This document shows positions 25,535-37,145 of a stretch of DNA of 64,000 bases, piece after piece; within the stretch, counting starts at the first letter, position 1, and every line of letters begins with the position of its first letter. The notes below the pieces were generated by a model. The model searched no databases and was not told the DNA's origin. It was given only the letters and a program-made list of their open reading frames with translations. This DNA is from Auxenochlorella pyrenoidosa (lineage: Eukaryota; Chlorophyta; Trebouxiophyceae; Chlorellales; Chlorellaceae): contig KQ482057.1 of assembly GCA_001430745.1 (NCBI GenBank), positions 180,052-244,051 on the forward strand. Direction: 5' to 3'. The position numbers and the translations under genes were made by a program.

Positions 25535-27514
25535 ATGGCGGGCATTTTCAACGTGAGTGCAGCCTCTCCTGCGCAGCTGGGTATGCTCCTGCACGCGTGT
25601 CGTAAGTAAGCAGCGTGCTGCACCCGTTTTCTAACCCTCCGCTCGTGCCTTGCCCTTTTTCAGGGCCCCCCGCGCGGTGGCACGCGAGGTACGTGTTCAG
25701 GGCCTTCTGGTTCGTGCAGAGCCCAAGCTTTAGCCTTGAACGGCAGCAAAAAGCGCCCAAAATCGGCTTTGCCCGCAGATGGTCTGCGGCTGCTGCTTGA
25801 GCCTCCCCGCCTGGGCGTCTGCCGGTGCCGCCCCCAGCACTTGGCCGACAGCCATCACGTTGGCAAAACTCCCGGCTGCAGGCGGACGTGATCAGTTCAG
25901 TTGGGACAATGTGAAGAGCGACAAGGACCGGGAGTTTTACCTGGGACACAGCGTCAAGGCGACCACTGGTCGGTGAGCTAATGGCGGCGCCACCATGAGT
26001 GCCGCAGCAGCTGTCCCAGCTGCTGTGTGGTTGCCTTGTGTTGCGCCACCATCCCAACAGACACAGAGGAGTTATCAGGCCTCTTCAAGCCTCGTGTTGC
26101 GCCGCCTGCTAGCCTCCGCAGCCAGAGCCCTGCCCTTGGTTGCATTCTCGCGTATCATTTTGACTGAGACCTTCACTTGAAAACACGCCATGGCATCGCT
26201 GCAGGTGGCAGAAGGGGCGCGACGTGTTCTGGTATACGCGCGACGTGGAACGCAGTGCGGCGGATGCGGCCACCGAGCTGGCAATGGTGAAGCAGCGGGA
26301 GCAGGACTTGATGATGGAGGTGGGCGCTCGCCCTGTGCTGTCTTTCCCGCAGCCGGGCGTGCCCTGCCTGGTTCCCCCGCAGCCTGGCGTGGGTGTGCCG
26401 TTGCTGCGGCTTGCTGCATGGTCAAGGCACAGCTTGCTTGCTCGTGGGCAGTCAGCGCCCAGGCCCAGCACTGAACCATTTGCTGTACCATGCAAAGTGG
26501 TACATGTGTCCCACGTGCACCCATGCTGACGCCTTGCAGGCGCTGGGCGTGAAGCCAAAGGCACCCAAGCAGCTCAAGCAGGCCCAGCTGGACAAGCAGG
26601 ACATGCAGAAGCTGCTGCAGGGTGGGTGCCTGCCAGGACAGCTGCTGACGCTGCAAGGGGCTTGGCTGGGCGGCTTCTCTTCCCCCATACCCAATTTGTA
26701 TCACTGCTTCACTACGCCATGCCTCTGGTGCAGGCGAGCAAGACGCAGGGGCTGCGGGGGGCGCAGCCGCCGCGGCTGCAGCCGACACCGATCGCATCCA
26801 GGGGTTGGGCTTCAGTGCCAGCATGACAACAGGTGCGCATGGAAGCATGGAAGCAATGCCAAAGGAGGAGGGGCACGCAGGCGTCCGCATGTGCAACAGG
26901 CTGTTGCTTCCGTCGCCGCATCGCATGCTGTCCGCCCTTCGCCGGAATGTTTGATGCATGTGCCCTGCCTCCGGCCCACATGCAGGGGCCATCCAAGCGG
27001 GCCAGGAGCGTGAAACGCTGGCGGGGGTGGGCGGCGGCGCGGCAGCAGCTCCTCACGGGCAGCAGGCAGCAGCACAAGCCGCACAAGCCGCACAGCAGCA
27101 GCAGCAGCCGCTGGGGCAAGGGCCAGGGGGGCCTGCCCTGACTGCAGAGCAGATTGCGGAGCTCAAGCGGCTGCGGAAGAAGCAGGAGAAGAAAGCGGCG
27201 AAAAAGGCCAAAAAGGCGGCCAAGAAGGTGAGCTGTGCAGTTTGGGCATATCATCAATCAGGTGTAGGGATGAAGATATGGCAGACATGCTTGCTGCAAG
27301 ATCTATGAGGTTGCGGTTGGCAGCTGCCAATGTTAATGTTGTGCCTCCCGGTGCTGCCCCCAGAGCCCTCATGCCTCAACCAATGCTCAGGCTCTCGTTG
27401 CCTGTTGTGCACACATTAACAAATTTGCAGGCCAAGAAGAAGGCCAAGAGGGAGAAAAAGAAGCGCAGCAGGAGCAGCAGCAGGAGCAGCAGCAGCAGCA
27501 GCGATGGCGATTAA
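25535..27514 (+). CDS. MMTAG2-like (C1orf35 family) nuclear phosphoprotein
   Basis: The first three exons join in phase to [20 protein letters not shown] followed by [19 protein letters not shown] and [19 protein letters not shown], the signature N-terminal domain of the multiple-myeloma tumor-associated protein 2 family. Exon 1 is 25535-25552 (donor GTGAGT), exon 2 follows TTTTTCAG near 25664, and exon 3 starts at the GCGGACGTG after GGCTGCAG. The middle contains [20 protein letters not shown]. The C-terminus is a Gln/Ala stretch, then Lys-rich [17 protein letters not shown] and a Ser/Arg tail ([16 protein letters not shown]) with TAA at 27512-27514. The family is conserved in eukaryotes; the lysine and SR-like tail suggests a nuclear, RNA-related protein, but its biochemical role is not established. 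Confidence 0.9.
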
Positions 27515-28086
27515 GCGGGAACAAGGGACTCGAGCACATCCTGGGGCAGCTTTGTGTTATAAAGGTCTGCCTCCAAGGTGGTCTCATACTGCAAATCTAT
27601 GCAGAGTTGCAGCAGGAGTGCAGCCCGACCAGCCAGGCGGCGAGAATGGCAGGGCGGCACAGCATGCAAGCAAGGTATGCGGGCTGACAGCTCTCCCTGC
27701 ACGCAGGCTGATGCAGTTAACTGAAATGTAAAACACAACAAGTGCCCAGTCCTTAGGCATGAAAGCCGTGCAGAGCGGACCCAGCACACAGTCATGCAGA
27801 TAAGCCACAAATGCATATTTTGCAGAAGTGTTCCTCAGCTCGTGGAGGCCACAGGGATAGGCAGGGCGTCGTCAAGAGGGTTGTCACATTACATTTACAA
27901 GGGGTGTATACAACCACGCACCACAGGGCGGTGCAGTTTCAAAAATGTGGGCGGCAAGTGCTGCAGATGGATCGGGTGAGTCATCACATGCGATTGGCTG
28001 TGAGGTACAAGCAAGCAGAGGGGAATATGGCGTGGGATGCTGCAGCAAAAATGGAGGCCGCGTGTGGTGGCAGCGCGGCAGCAAAG
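27515..28086. other. Convergent spacer, no gene seen
   Basis: Lies between the MMTAG2-like stop (+) and the TVP38-like stop (-) and fits two 3' UTRs. Short open frames here have no recognisable similarity. Confidence 0.5.
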
Positions 28087-30146
28087 TCAGTGTGTCTTAT
28101 CTGCCTCCCCGGGCTCAAGTTCTGCGCTCACTTCCGCCATGGCCTTGCTCGCCAGGCGCCCAATGTAGCCGACCGCCAGCGCAGTGACGCCCAGGGCGAG
28201 CCCCACCTGCAGGCCCAAAAGGGGGGTATTGATTGGTGGCGAGGTGGGACAGGCATGGCACATGTGGTGCGCAGCCCAGTGCTGGCAGTGGTCGAGGCTG
28301 CTATTCGTGGCTCGACCCTGACCAGCGGCCACCAGGAGGCGGCAAGTAGGCGCCCAGAGCAGCGGGCCCGCGCTTGCCTGCCACCAGTGCGGCCCCTCCA
28401 GGGCTCCCCCGCCCTCCAGCAGCTGCTTGCCGTACTTGCCAGCCGCCACGTACGCTGCCGTGCCTGCATGGGCGCGGAGCAACACAAGGCAGGGTGGGGT
28501 GGAGTGGGGGGTGGGGCATGGCCCGGCAGGGCCTGTGGGCTGGACGACTGAGCAGGCAAGCAAGTGCGCAGCCAGGCCGCCTCAGTCTGTCCCGAAGGGA
28601 GAAGCAAGCTTCTCTCTTGAAGGAAAAGCGAGCAATGCGGCTCACCGGGAAGCATGCCCAGCCACGAGCCTGCCACGTACTCCCAGAGGCCCACGCTGGT
28701 GAGGCCATAGCTGCAGGGGCAGGCACCAAAACAGGCGGTCGGCCACCATATGCCTGTGTGCTGCGCAGCACATGCAGAAAGCAGCCCTGGGCGCGGGCTC
28801 AGCTGCCTCGAGAGGGCAGCGGCAAGGGCAGAGCACCAGGAGGCTGGCGGAGGAGGGTTATCAAAAGGGGCCGGCCGGCGCTCACAGGTAGTTGCTGGCG
28901 GCCAGCGGCAGCAGCGGGCTGAGGCGCAGCAGCACCACGACTCGGAAGCCGTCCCGCCCAATCGCCCGGTCGATCGCCGCAAACTTAGGGTGCGCGGACG
29001 CGTACTGCAGCGTCAAGGAAGGGCAGCAGTGGGCACAGGGCAAGGAAAAGGGGCCTCACTGAACTGCCGCGTGGAAGCAAACAGCGCGCGCGAGTGGAGC
29101 CCACTGGGCAGTGCCAGCGCAGGTGCAGGCAGCGAGGAGCGGGGGCGGGCGCCGCACCTGGGCAACCCTGTCGCGTGCGACGTAGCGCGCGATCAGGAAG
29201 GCGGCGGTGCATGCGGCGGTGGCGGCGATCGACACAATCACAGTGCCAGGCACCACGCCGAAGATGGCGCCGGCGGTCATCGTCAGCGGGATGGCGGGCA
29301 CTGTCGGGAGGAAGGGGCGCGGAGCGGGTGACCGCACATCGAGGCTGGAAGGACCCACGCCTGCCACGTCAAGCCATCCTAGGCCGGCGCCGCAGCAACC
29401 CCGCAAAACCCCCCTGCACGCTGCACACCGGCAAGCAGCTCCAGGCCGGCATAGACGACGCCATAGGCGACAAAGCCCAGCGGGCCCCAGTCATCCACCA
29501 GCGAGATGAACAGCTGGATGAAGGCGCTGCATAAAACAGTGGGCGGGGCCAGCCGGGGCGGCTGCCGTGAGTCAGGGCCTCAAGTTCGGTGTGCGCAGAA
29601 GTGGAGGCAGGAGAGGAGGGCAGGATGGGCGAGCACAGGCGACAGGCGATGCCAAGGCACAGCCGCACCTGATCTGGTCTTTAAACACCACACCGCCGCC
29701 GATCAGCAGCGCCAGGCCGCCCACCACCCCGAGAGATGCTGCCAGCTTGGCGCTTGGGCCTGTTGTGCGGGGCTCGTCATCAGCGCTGCAGTCGCAGGGG
29801 CCGATAGAGCAGGGACCAACCAGCTGGCTGCAGCTGCAGCACCGGCGGCGGTGGCGGGGGGCGCAGCTGGCAGGCAAGCGCCCGAGAGCGCAATTCAACT
29901 TCACCTCTCGAGAGCCGAAAGCCTGTCGCCACCAAAGTGCTGGCAAAGCACGAGCACGCACCTTGCTGTCTCAGCTTCCGTGTCTTGCTGCGCCTGCAGC
30001 GCTCGCAGCTTCGGGCAGTGCTGCAGGCGAGGGAAGGCTGTCGAGCGTGCTCCTCGCCGCAATCCAGGCAGGGCTCTGCGTCCAGCAACTTGCTGCAGGC
30101 CGAAAACCTGTGCTGTGCATCGCCCTGGCGCACTGCAAGCCAGCAT
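28087..30146 (-). CDS. TVP38/TMEM64 (DedA-type) membrane protein, probably plastid-targeted
   Basis: Polytopic membrane protein of the SNARE-associated/VTT domain family. The first in-frame ATG (30146) gives MLACSAPGRCTAQVFGLQQV, an Arg/Ala/Ser-rich and acidic-poor leader that resembles a plastid transit peptide. Then come ADDEPRTTGPSAK, a membrane span (LAASLGVVGGLALLIGGGVV), LVDDWGPLGFVAYGVVYAGL, the VTT core PAIPLTMTAGAIFGVVPGT, AFLIARYVARDRVAQ, IGRDGFRVVVLLRLSPLLPL, YGLTSVGLWEYVAGSWLGML and AAYVAAGKYGKQLL. The end is VGLALGVTALAVGYIGRL then a charged tail, TGA at 28087-28089. The match is to the land-plant subgroup with organelle-targeted members. Related proteins act as lipid scramblases or transporters; the substrate here is unknown. 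Confidence 0.9.
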
Positions 30147-30502
30147 CGTGCTGGAAAAGCGCCTGCAGGAATGGAAACAGCGCGATGGCGACACTAGAAG
30201 GTGGGCGCGCCGCGGCAGGCAAGGCACGTGTGCGCCACATCGACGAAGATTGTCATTGTCGGCGGCAACAAAGCACCTGCTTCACAGTCGTCCGTCTTCA
30301 CTTTGTCGCGGCTTGTGTCTAACTGTGCCATTTATGATCCAGAAGTGAGCACAAACGCCAGTCCAGTGCTGCCTGGGCGCTCCAGCAGATTCAGCGAGAG
30401 CGAGGCACGGACCTTGAGCCCACGCCAGGTTGTGCTAGCAAACCATAGCAGTTACAGATACTCTTGTACAAATTACCACAAATACTGGAGCACACGAGCC
30501 GC
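30147..30502. other. Spacer between RING1-AP2 3' end and TVP38-like start
   Basis: About 350 bases between two minus-strand genes. It should hold the 3' UTR of the RING gene and the promoter and 5' UTR of the TVP38-like gene. No motif was identified. Confidence 0.45.
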
Positions 30503-33500
30503 TCAGACTGCTGCGACGGCGGTGGGCAGCACCGCCGCTGGGCTGCTCTCGCTGCTGCCGGTCAGTGTGGCGTGGTACTCGAGAGCCAGGTCCTCCAGCG
30601 GGTTCTCTAGCATGCCCAGGAGGTCCCTGCAGCCAAGCAGTGGGTGCACATGTGGGGGATGCAAGCATGGGGACACATGGATGAGTTGCGTCAAAGGGCC
30701 CACAGATCAGTGCAGGAGGCAGCGGCCAGCATCCCCAGCTCCATGCGCCATGCTCAGGGCTGCGCCTGGAGCGCCAGGCGGTGCCTTGGACGTGCTCTCG
30801 GCAGCACGCCCACCCCGCACCTGATTGTCACGTGTCCTTGCAGCAGAAGGTTGCCAGTGCCGCTGTCCTCGCGGCACAGCGCATCAAAGTCTGCAGAGGC
30901 ATCCAGGTCGTTTGCGACAGACAGCCCCACGGCCAGTGCGCCTGGCGCGTGGCCGTGCTGCTGCGAAAGACCGAGCTCCACGGCCTGCATGGAAAAAGGG
31001 AGTGAGGCGGAGAAGTATGCTTCCCAGACCATGCGGTCACCAAGCGCTGGCAGCAGATGAATGCCAGGCGTCAGCAGTATCCACACGCCATCCCCGCAAA
31101 GTCACCGGGTGCTGGTCCGCCGCTCTCGCCTGGTTGGCAGGCAAATCGCAGCCTCACCTCGGACAGCTGCGCAATCGTGGCACCGGCAGGGCACCCCAGG
31201 TATGCCATGCGCCAGCTCAGGCTGCCGCCCGCCTGCAGCCGCACGTGCGCCACGCCGGACGCCAGGCCAGCTTCCAGCGACCGCTCCACTGCCAGCTGCT
31301 CGGCACGCTGGGCCGCAAGGGCGTGCTGCTCAGCCACTGCAGCGTCCACCTCGGGTGCGGCTGCCGCAGCCTGCACATTCTGAGCCGCTCCGCCATACGA
31401 GCGGGTGCCACCGGCTGCCGCCGCCTCGTTGCTGCCTCCGTTGGCTGCGGCGTGCGTGGTGCCATTGGTGCGCCGCGCGGGTGCGGGCACGGCGCCAAGG
31501 CCGCCCTCCTCTGGCACCGGGGCGCCCGGCACGCCGCTGGCGGCCTTGACTGCCGCCTGCACCGCCACGGCCAGGAAGTCCAGCATGCCGTCGGGCGACT
31601 GCAGGTCTACCAGGTCTGCAAGGATCTGCTTGTAGTGCTGGCGCAGCAGCGGGAAGTTGAGGCGCTGCGCCTTGCCGCCCTGCTGCTGCAGGCGGTCGAG
31701 GTCGTATGCCATGCCCGCCTCCTCTGCCGTGTTGTACAGGCCGAGGCTGACCTCCTTGCCAGCACGCTTGGTGCGGGCCTGCCAGTTGTCGCCCTGGAAG
31801 CGCACACCTCTGAAGGAGAGGGAGGAGCGGGGCAAGGGGGCTGGTTGAGAAGCGAGTGCAAGGGACCAGCCAACGCGGGGTGCACAGCAGTGCAGACCGG
31901 TGGAGAATGCCACTGCTGCACCCTTCAGAGCATCAACCCGCCCGTGCGCACCGGTACTGCCCAGCCCCGGTCTCGTCCTCGTCGCCCAAGTTGAGCTTGA
32001 GGCGCTTGGCCTCGCTGGCAGCGGGGGGGGCGCCCCGTTTGGAGCCCCCCGGCTGCCCGCGGGCCCGTGACGTCACCCGCACAGTCCCGTCTGCTGCCTG
32101 CTGTGTTGTGGCTGCCGCCTGTGGCGGTGCTGCGGCCGCGTCTGTGCCCTGCACTTGCTGCTCTGGCGGCGTCTCCGCGTGCTGCTGCTGCTGCTGCTGC
32201 TGCTGTTGCTGCTGCTGTTCGCTCGTGCTTGGGCCCTGCACGGACTGCTGGCGCTGCGCAGGCAGTATCGCCTGTGGTGGGGCTGGCCGCCGTGTAGCTG
32301 CTTGCATCTTGACCTGCAGGGTAGACGTGACAGGGCGGGGTTCCAAGATAAATGCATCAGCTGGGCAGTTGCAGCATGCAGTGTGCCGCCCAGGAATCCA
32401 GCTGCCAGGGCAGCCACCATCCTTGCAGGCGTGCCCGACCGCCCACCCTCCCCGGCTCCCACCCGCGCGATCTGGTGGCCCACCGCCCTGGCGGCCTCCA
32501 GCACCTCCACGGAAGGGTCCAGCATGCGCTCCTCAAAGCTGCGGATGTCGCCAAACATGGCCCCCAGCAGCAGGTCGAAGTTGGGGTCCTGCAGGGGCTC
32601 AAGGGGATGAAGGAGCAGATAGGCGCGGCACGCCAAGCCACGCCTCAAGCTTGCCCCTGGTCCATGTACTCCGTTAAGCCCAAGTTGGGCTGCCCTGCCA
32701 CTTGGATGCCACCGTCCGCCACGCCGTCCCAGCATGTCTGCCAGCACCCACCGGCTTGCAATCGCGCTTGGAGGAGAACTTGATGCGGCACTGCGGGCAG
32801 TTGTTCTCTCTGAGGGGCGCAGGCAGCAGGGAGGGCAACATGTTGAGGGCCTCCACCAGCCCTGGACCTGAACGGGGCGCTGGTGCTTCCACAGGCATGA
32901 ATAGTGGCAGGCTTGTGTGTGTCGGCTTAGCACGTCATGTGTGCCCCTGGCAAGCCCAGGCAGCAGCTTGCCACTCACATCTGGGTGCGCAGCCAAGCCT
33001 CGATGCAGTCCTTGCAGAAGCGGTGCATGCAGGCCGACACTGCACGCGTGTTCTTGATAATTCCTGCTTTGTTGGTCAAGAGGGCCGGCAACTGGCGCAA
33101 CTGGTGAGCAGTGCGGCAGAGCGAGAGCCCGACGCTCGGTCCGTCCAGTGCTTGGAGGGGGTGAGCTCCCTGGCTACTTGGGTGCAAAAATGACTGGCCA
33201 ACCAGGCAGTCAGCGGTTGATCCAAGGTGCAGGGTGGGCGGGCACGTGCAGCAGGGCCCATTTCATGCTCACCCATGCAGATGGAGCACTTGCAGTGCTC
33301 CAGAACGCCCTCCAAATCCAGCGTCACCCGGAGCCTGCAGCATGCAGATTCCACAGTCAGTCTGGATGCGCTGGGCGGCAACTGGGCGCCACAAGCAGCG
33401 GGAGAAACAGGCAGCGGGCAAGGCAGCAGCCTGTGCATGCGCGCACAGGCCAGCACCCACCCGGCGCGCAGCGACAGGAGAGCACCCGCTTCGACTGGCC

Positions 33501-33911
33501 CTTGCGCTTGTCCCTCGCTCGTCGCAGGAGCGGCACCTGTATCTGCATTAGGGGGGGGCGGGCACGCTCTGCAGCGAATGGGACAGGCTCTGCGGCACCT
33601 GCGCGCTTGAAGGTGCACTAAGAAATGTTTGGGGATCGAATAAGCCAGCACCCAGCAGCGTGCTGGTATCAGGAATCAGGCAGCCAGCTAGGGTGTGCCG
33701 CCCATATGCGCTGCTGAGCACCATCACCTGCATTGCTGAGGGCAGCAGGCTCAGCCGGGCCAGCAGCAATCATGTCTGCCTGCTCGCTGTGCGAAGCTGC
33801 GGCCGGAGCGGGTGCCGGCTCGGGCGGCGGTGTGCTGCCCGCCACATCTGACTGAGGTCCAGAGGATCCACAGGGATCACCAGCCTGGCCAGCAGAGGGC
33901 GTGTCTGCCAT
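30503..33911 (-). CDS. Polycomb RING1-type E3 ligase with an internal AP2 DNA-binding domain
   Basis: ATG at 33911 (MADTPSAGQAGDP) opens a Pro/Ala-rich leader. Phase-matched exons give LRVTLDLEGVLEHCKCSICM, GIIKNTRAVSACMHRFCKDC, IEAWLRTQMRENNCPQCRIK and FSSKRDCKPDPNFDLLLGAM: a complete C3HC4 RING plus the PDPNFD tail that marks RING1/RING2 of Polycomb repressive complex 1. The next exon (phase 0 join, R-V-K-M) has a polyQ run and a basic SKRGAPPAASEAKRLKLN segment. An AP2 domain follows: QYRGVRFQGDNWQARTKR, SLGLYNTAEEAGMAYDLDRL, GGKAQRLNFP. The C-terminus resembles a RAWUL domain: AYLGCPAGATIAQLSE, AVELGLSQQ, GNLLLQGHVTIRDLLGML, EDLALEYHATL. TGA is at 30503-30505. Probable role: H2A mono-ubiquitination with built-in DNA recognition (inference). 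One gene rather than two is supported by splice phase and by RAWUL lying after AP2. Confidence 0.85.
32180..32219 (-). repeat. CAG/CTG run encoding polyglutamine in the RING1-AP2 gene
   Basis: About a dozen CTG triplets on the + strand, interrupted once by TTG, encode a Gln run on the minus strand between the RING and AP2 domains. Such a repeat is likely to vary in length. Confidence 0.9.
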
Positions 33912-34372
33912 GGTGGCTCACGCGTACACGCAGCCAGTCTTTGCGCAGGCCGGTCCGCCAGCCCCGCGGTGCGCACTGCAGCGGCGGCCTCAGACAAGGC
34001 ACTCGTCGGCGAGTGGCGGCAGGGAGGCCTGCGGACTTGCGCGGCAAATCCAGTGAAGCGGGCGATTCAGAGAAGGGCGCGGGGGCGCGCCGAAGCGGGA
34101 GCGAATTGAAAGGGGGTGCCGAACCCTGATCTGCCTTCTCTTCCCGCCCGACAGTAATGAAGTGAGTGCAGTGTCGAGGAAGAGGAGAATGGGCAGCAGC
34201 CAAGCGGGCGTGCTGCGCCTGGCCCTCAGCAGGCCCTTCAAGCAGGGGCTGCTCAGGAGGTCAGGGCATCTCTGCGTGGCTCCCCAACACTGCTCCGCCT
34301 GTCCTCAGCATCCAACACAGCCTCCCTGCCCCTCTGTTCTGCTCAGCACCTCCCCCCGCGCACATCCTCACC
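33912..34372. promoter_or_regulatory. Divergent promoter between RING1-AP2 and RNR2
   Basis: 461 bases between two start codons reading outward. It contains an E2F-like site at 34141-34148, several GCGGGA/GCGCGC elements around 34050-34105, and moderately lower GC before the RNR2 start. The shared promoter role is inferred from layout. Confidence 0.6.
34141..34148 (+). promoter_or_regulatory. E2F-like site TTCCCGCC upstream of RNR2
   Basis: TTCCCGCC matches the plant E2F core and lies about 225 bases upstream of the RNR2 ATG. Ribonucleotide reductase small-subunit genes are known E2F targets in land plants. In a GC-rich genome a chance match is possible. Confidence 0.45.
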
Positions 34373-36881
34373 ATGGGCGGCGGCCGAGGCGACCAGAGCG
34401 CAATCGGTGAGGCGTGGGGTGCGAGCGCGGCATGCCGGCCCTCCCCTGTCACCGACAGCCAGGCCGGAAATCAAAACCTGGCTGCCTCCGTCGCCCCTGC
34501 AGACGCCACCGAGCCCCTGCTGGCCGACAACGAGGATCGCTTCGTGCTCTTTCCCATCAGGTGGGGGGCCTGCCCTGCGGCGCTCGCCGCCGCGCCTGCC
34601 CGGCCCTGCACAAGCTGTTCTTAGCTGCCGCCGCCTTGCCCAGCCACACAAACTCACCTTCAGGGGTCCTGGGGACGAAATCCGAGCCTTCCAGCGCGAG
34701 CCACTGGTGCTGCTGGGCGCACGCCGGCGTGTGCTGGAGCGCCGCTCACAAACACCCTCCTCGTGCCGGCTGTCCTCCCATTCCTGCAATTCAAAAACGG
34801 CTTGAATGCGCCGTCCCCCTCCTGCAGGTACCGCGACATCTGGGAGTTCTACAAGAAGGCAGAGGCCAGCTTCTGGACGGGTGAGGCACCAGCGTGTGGG
34901 CCCACCATTGGTAACCCTGCGTGTTCAGCGGGCAGGCTGTGGCGCCGCCACGTCCCGTGACGCAGCACCCCCGCCCCCCCGCCCCGGCCCCTCCCTGCTG
35001 CAGCCGAGGAGGTGGACCTGGGCAGTGACGTCAAGGACTGGGAGCGCCTGAACGACGACGAGAGGCACTTTGTGTCGCACATCCTGGCCTTCTTCGCCGC
35101 CTCTGATGGCATTGTGCTGGAGAACCTGGGGGCGCGCTTCATGAAGGAGATTCAGGTCCCCGAGGTGAGCGCAGCCAGGGCAGGGCCTGAACAGTGCGCC
35201 CGCCGTGAACTTCGCGCAGGCCTGAACATGCATGGGCGCAAGCAAGCCGCAAGGCGCTCCTGGCGCGTCGGGAGCAATCCTGGCGCGCGACTCGCAAGGG
35301 CAACGGCTGCCCGCCTTGCGCCGCCAGCGTGCCTCCTGACTCCACGCCCCCTCGCACCGCCCCCGCCCTCTCTCTCCCGCCCGCAGGCGCGCGCCTTCTA
35401 CGGCTTCCAGATCGCCATCGAGAACATCCACAGCGAGATGTACAGCCTGCTGCTGGAGACGTACATCAAGGACAGCAAGGAGAAGGACCGGCTGTTCCAC
35501 GCCATCCAGACGGTGCCCGTGGTGAAGAAGAAGGCAGAGTGGGCGCTCAAGTGGATCACCAGGTGTGTGCCCGGGGGTGTGTGGCAAGGCAGCTCGAGCC
35601 TGCCCCGCCCGGGGCTTGCATGCCAGCCTGCCCTGCTCGCCTATGCGCCGTTCCATGCCAACCAGCAGGGCCCGCGCCTCACTGCTCAAGCCCTTCTGCC
35701 CGACCCCTCCTGTGCCCCGCCCCGCAGCGCGGAGCGCTTTGCTGAGCGGCTGGTCGCCTTTGCCTGCGTGGAGGGCATCTTCTTCTCGGGCTCTTTCTGC
35801 TCCATCTTCTGGCTCAAGAAGCGCGGCCTCATGCCCGGCCTCACCTTCTCCAACGAGCTCATCTCGCGCGACGAGGGCCTGCACACCGACTTTGCGTGCC
35901 TGCTGTACAGGTGCGCGGCGCCACGGGCTCTTCTCCCTCGCTGTATTGCAGCAGGGGGCGCATGGGGGGGGGGGGGGGGTGCATCTGCATGGGCAGCCCA
36001 TCGCGTTGAAGCAGAAAGCACAGCATGCTGTGCGCTCAGGCTCACGCATCATCCCTTGCCGTCTGTTGTGCAGCCTGATGAACAACAAGCTCAGCGAGGA
36101 GCGCATCGCCGAGATTGTGACCGAGGCAGTCACCATTGAGAAGGAGTTCATCTGCGACGCGCTGCCCGTGGACCTCATTGGCATGAACGGCCGCCTCATG
36201 TCGCAGGCAAGGGCGGGGAGCGCAGCTGCCAAGGGGCCGGAGGGATGCGGTGGCATGTGCCAGTTGGCCACCACACTGGGCGGACCTCCTTCCCATCATG
36301 CAACCCCTCCCCTGCTGACTGCAGTACATTGAGTTTGTGGCCGACCGGCTGCTGGTGGCACTGGGCAACCCCAAGGTGTACAATGTCGGCAACCCCTTCG
36401 ACTGGATGGAGCTTATCTCGCTGCAGTGAGTGCAAGCGCACACGCGATGCAGCCCCTGCCGTGCTGTCTGCAGCATGCGTCTGCTTGCTGTGAGGAGCGT
36501 TTTGGGTGCAAGCTTGATTGTTGAAAATCAGCAAGACACAGGCTTAGCTGCAGCTCACAGCTCGGCTGTGCACATCTCTCGTCTCCGCAGGGGCAAGACC
36601 AACTTCTTTGAGAAGAGGTGAGGCAGCTTGACGCAACTTGGCCGGGCATTGGCCAGCAAGGTTTTGGTGCACGCCCTGTCTGCACTGAGCAAACCGACTC
36701 GCTGAGGTTTTCAGTCCATTTTCAACCAAGCGCCGGCGCATGCTGGCGGCCTTCACCCTGTTCAACCAGCCAGCGCCTCTCCATGCACTGCAGGGTGGGA
36801 GACTACCAAAAGGCGGGCGTCATGGCTGGCCTCACCAGCACAGACAACCAGCATGCCATGAGCTTTGACGAGGACTTCTGA
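34373..36881 (+). CDS. RNR2: Ribonucleoside-diphosphate reductase small subunit (R2)
   Basis: Class Ia R2 subunit, which houses the di-iron tyrosyl radical for dNTP synthesis. ATG at 34373 ([11 protein letters not shown]) is followed by [18 protein letters not shown] and [18 protein letters not shown]. Ligand motifs are all present: [13 protein letters not shown] (Asp), [19 protein letters not shown] (Glu, His and the radical Tyr), [14 protein letters not shown] (Glu) and [14 protein letters not shown] (Glu, His). [35 protein letters not shown] and [10 protein letters not shown] follow. The C-terminal MSFDEDF is the peptide that docks to the large subunit; TGA is at 36879-36881. One intron starts with GC (36207-36324) and another has a 16-G run. 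It is divergent from the RING1-AP2 gene, with an E2F-like site upstream that fits S-phase expression. Confidence 0.97.
35964..35979 (+). repeat. 16-base G run in an RNR2 intron
   Basis: An uninterrupted G homopolymer inside the intron before the exon encoding [16 protein letters not shown]. Its length is likely to be unstable or misread. Confidence 0.85.
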
Positions 36882-37145
36882 ACATGCATGACCTGGCACA
36901 TGGCAATCTAGCTAGCTAATATCATACCTCCTCGCTGCCCACTCAATTGCTTGCCATTCATTGCCCCGAATTGCTACCCTCTGGACGAAGAGCAGTCGGT
37001 GCGCCCATGACCATACGCACCAGCCGTCCACTGTGCGCAGCGCCCCATTTGTACTCTTGTGTTCCAGTTGTACGTCCTGATGCTCTGTGCTACACCACAA
37101 TTAATAATCTGACCGCCCTCCTGGCAAGCATCACATGTAAAGCAC

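Noticed and set aside
32073..32996. A read-through frame continuing the RING exon into Ser/Arg-rich sequence
   Set aside because: Read-through would skip the phase-0 splice at the GTGGGA donor near 32464; the spliced form leads to AP2 and RAWUL-like sequence with conserved motifs, whereas the read-through is an out-of-frame version of the polyQ exon.
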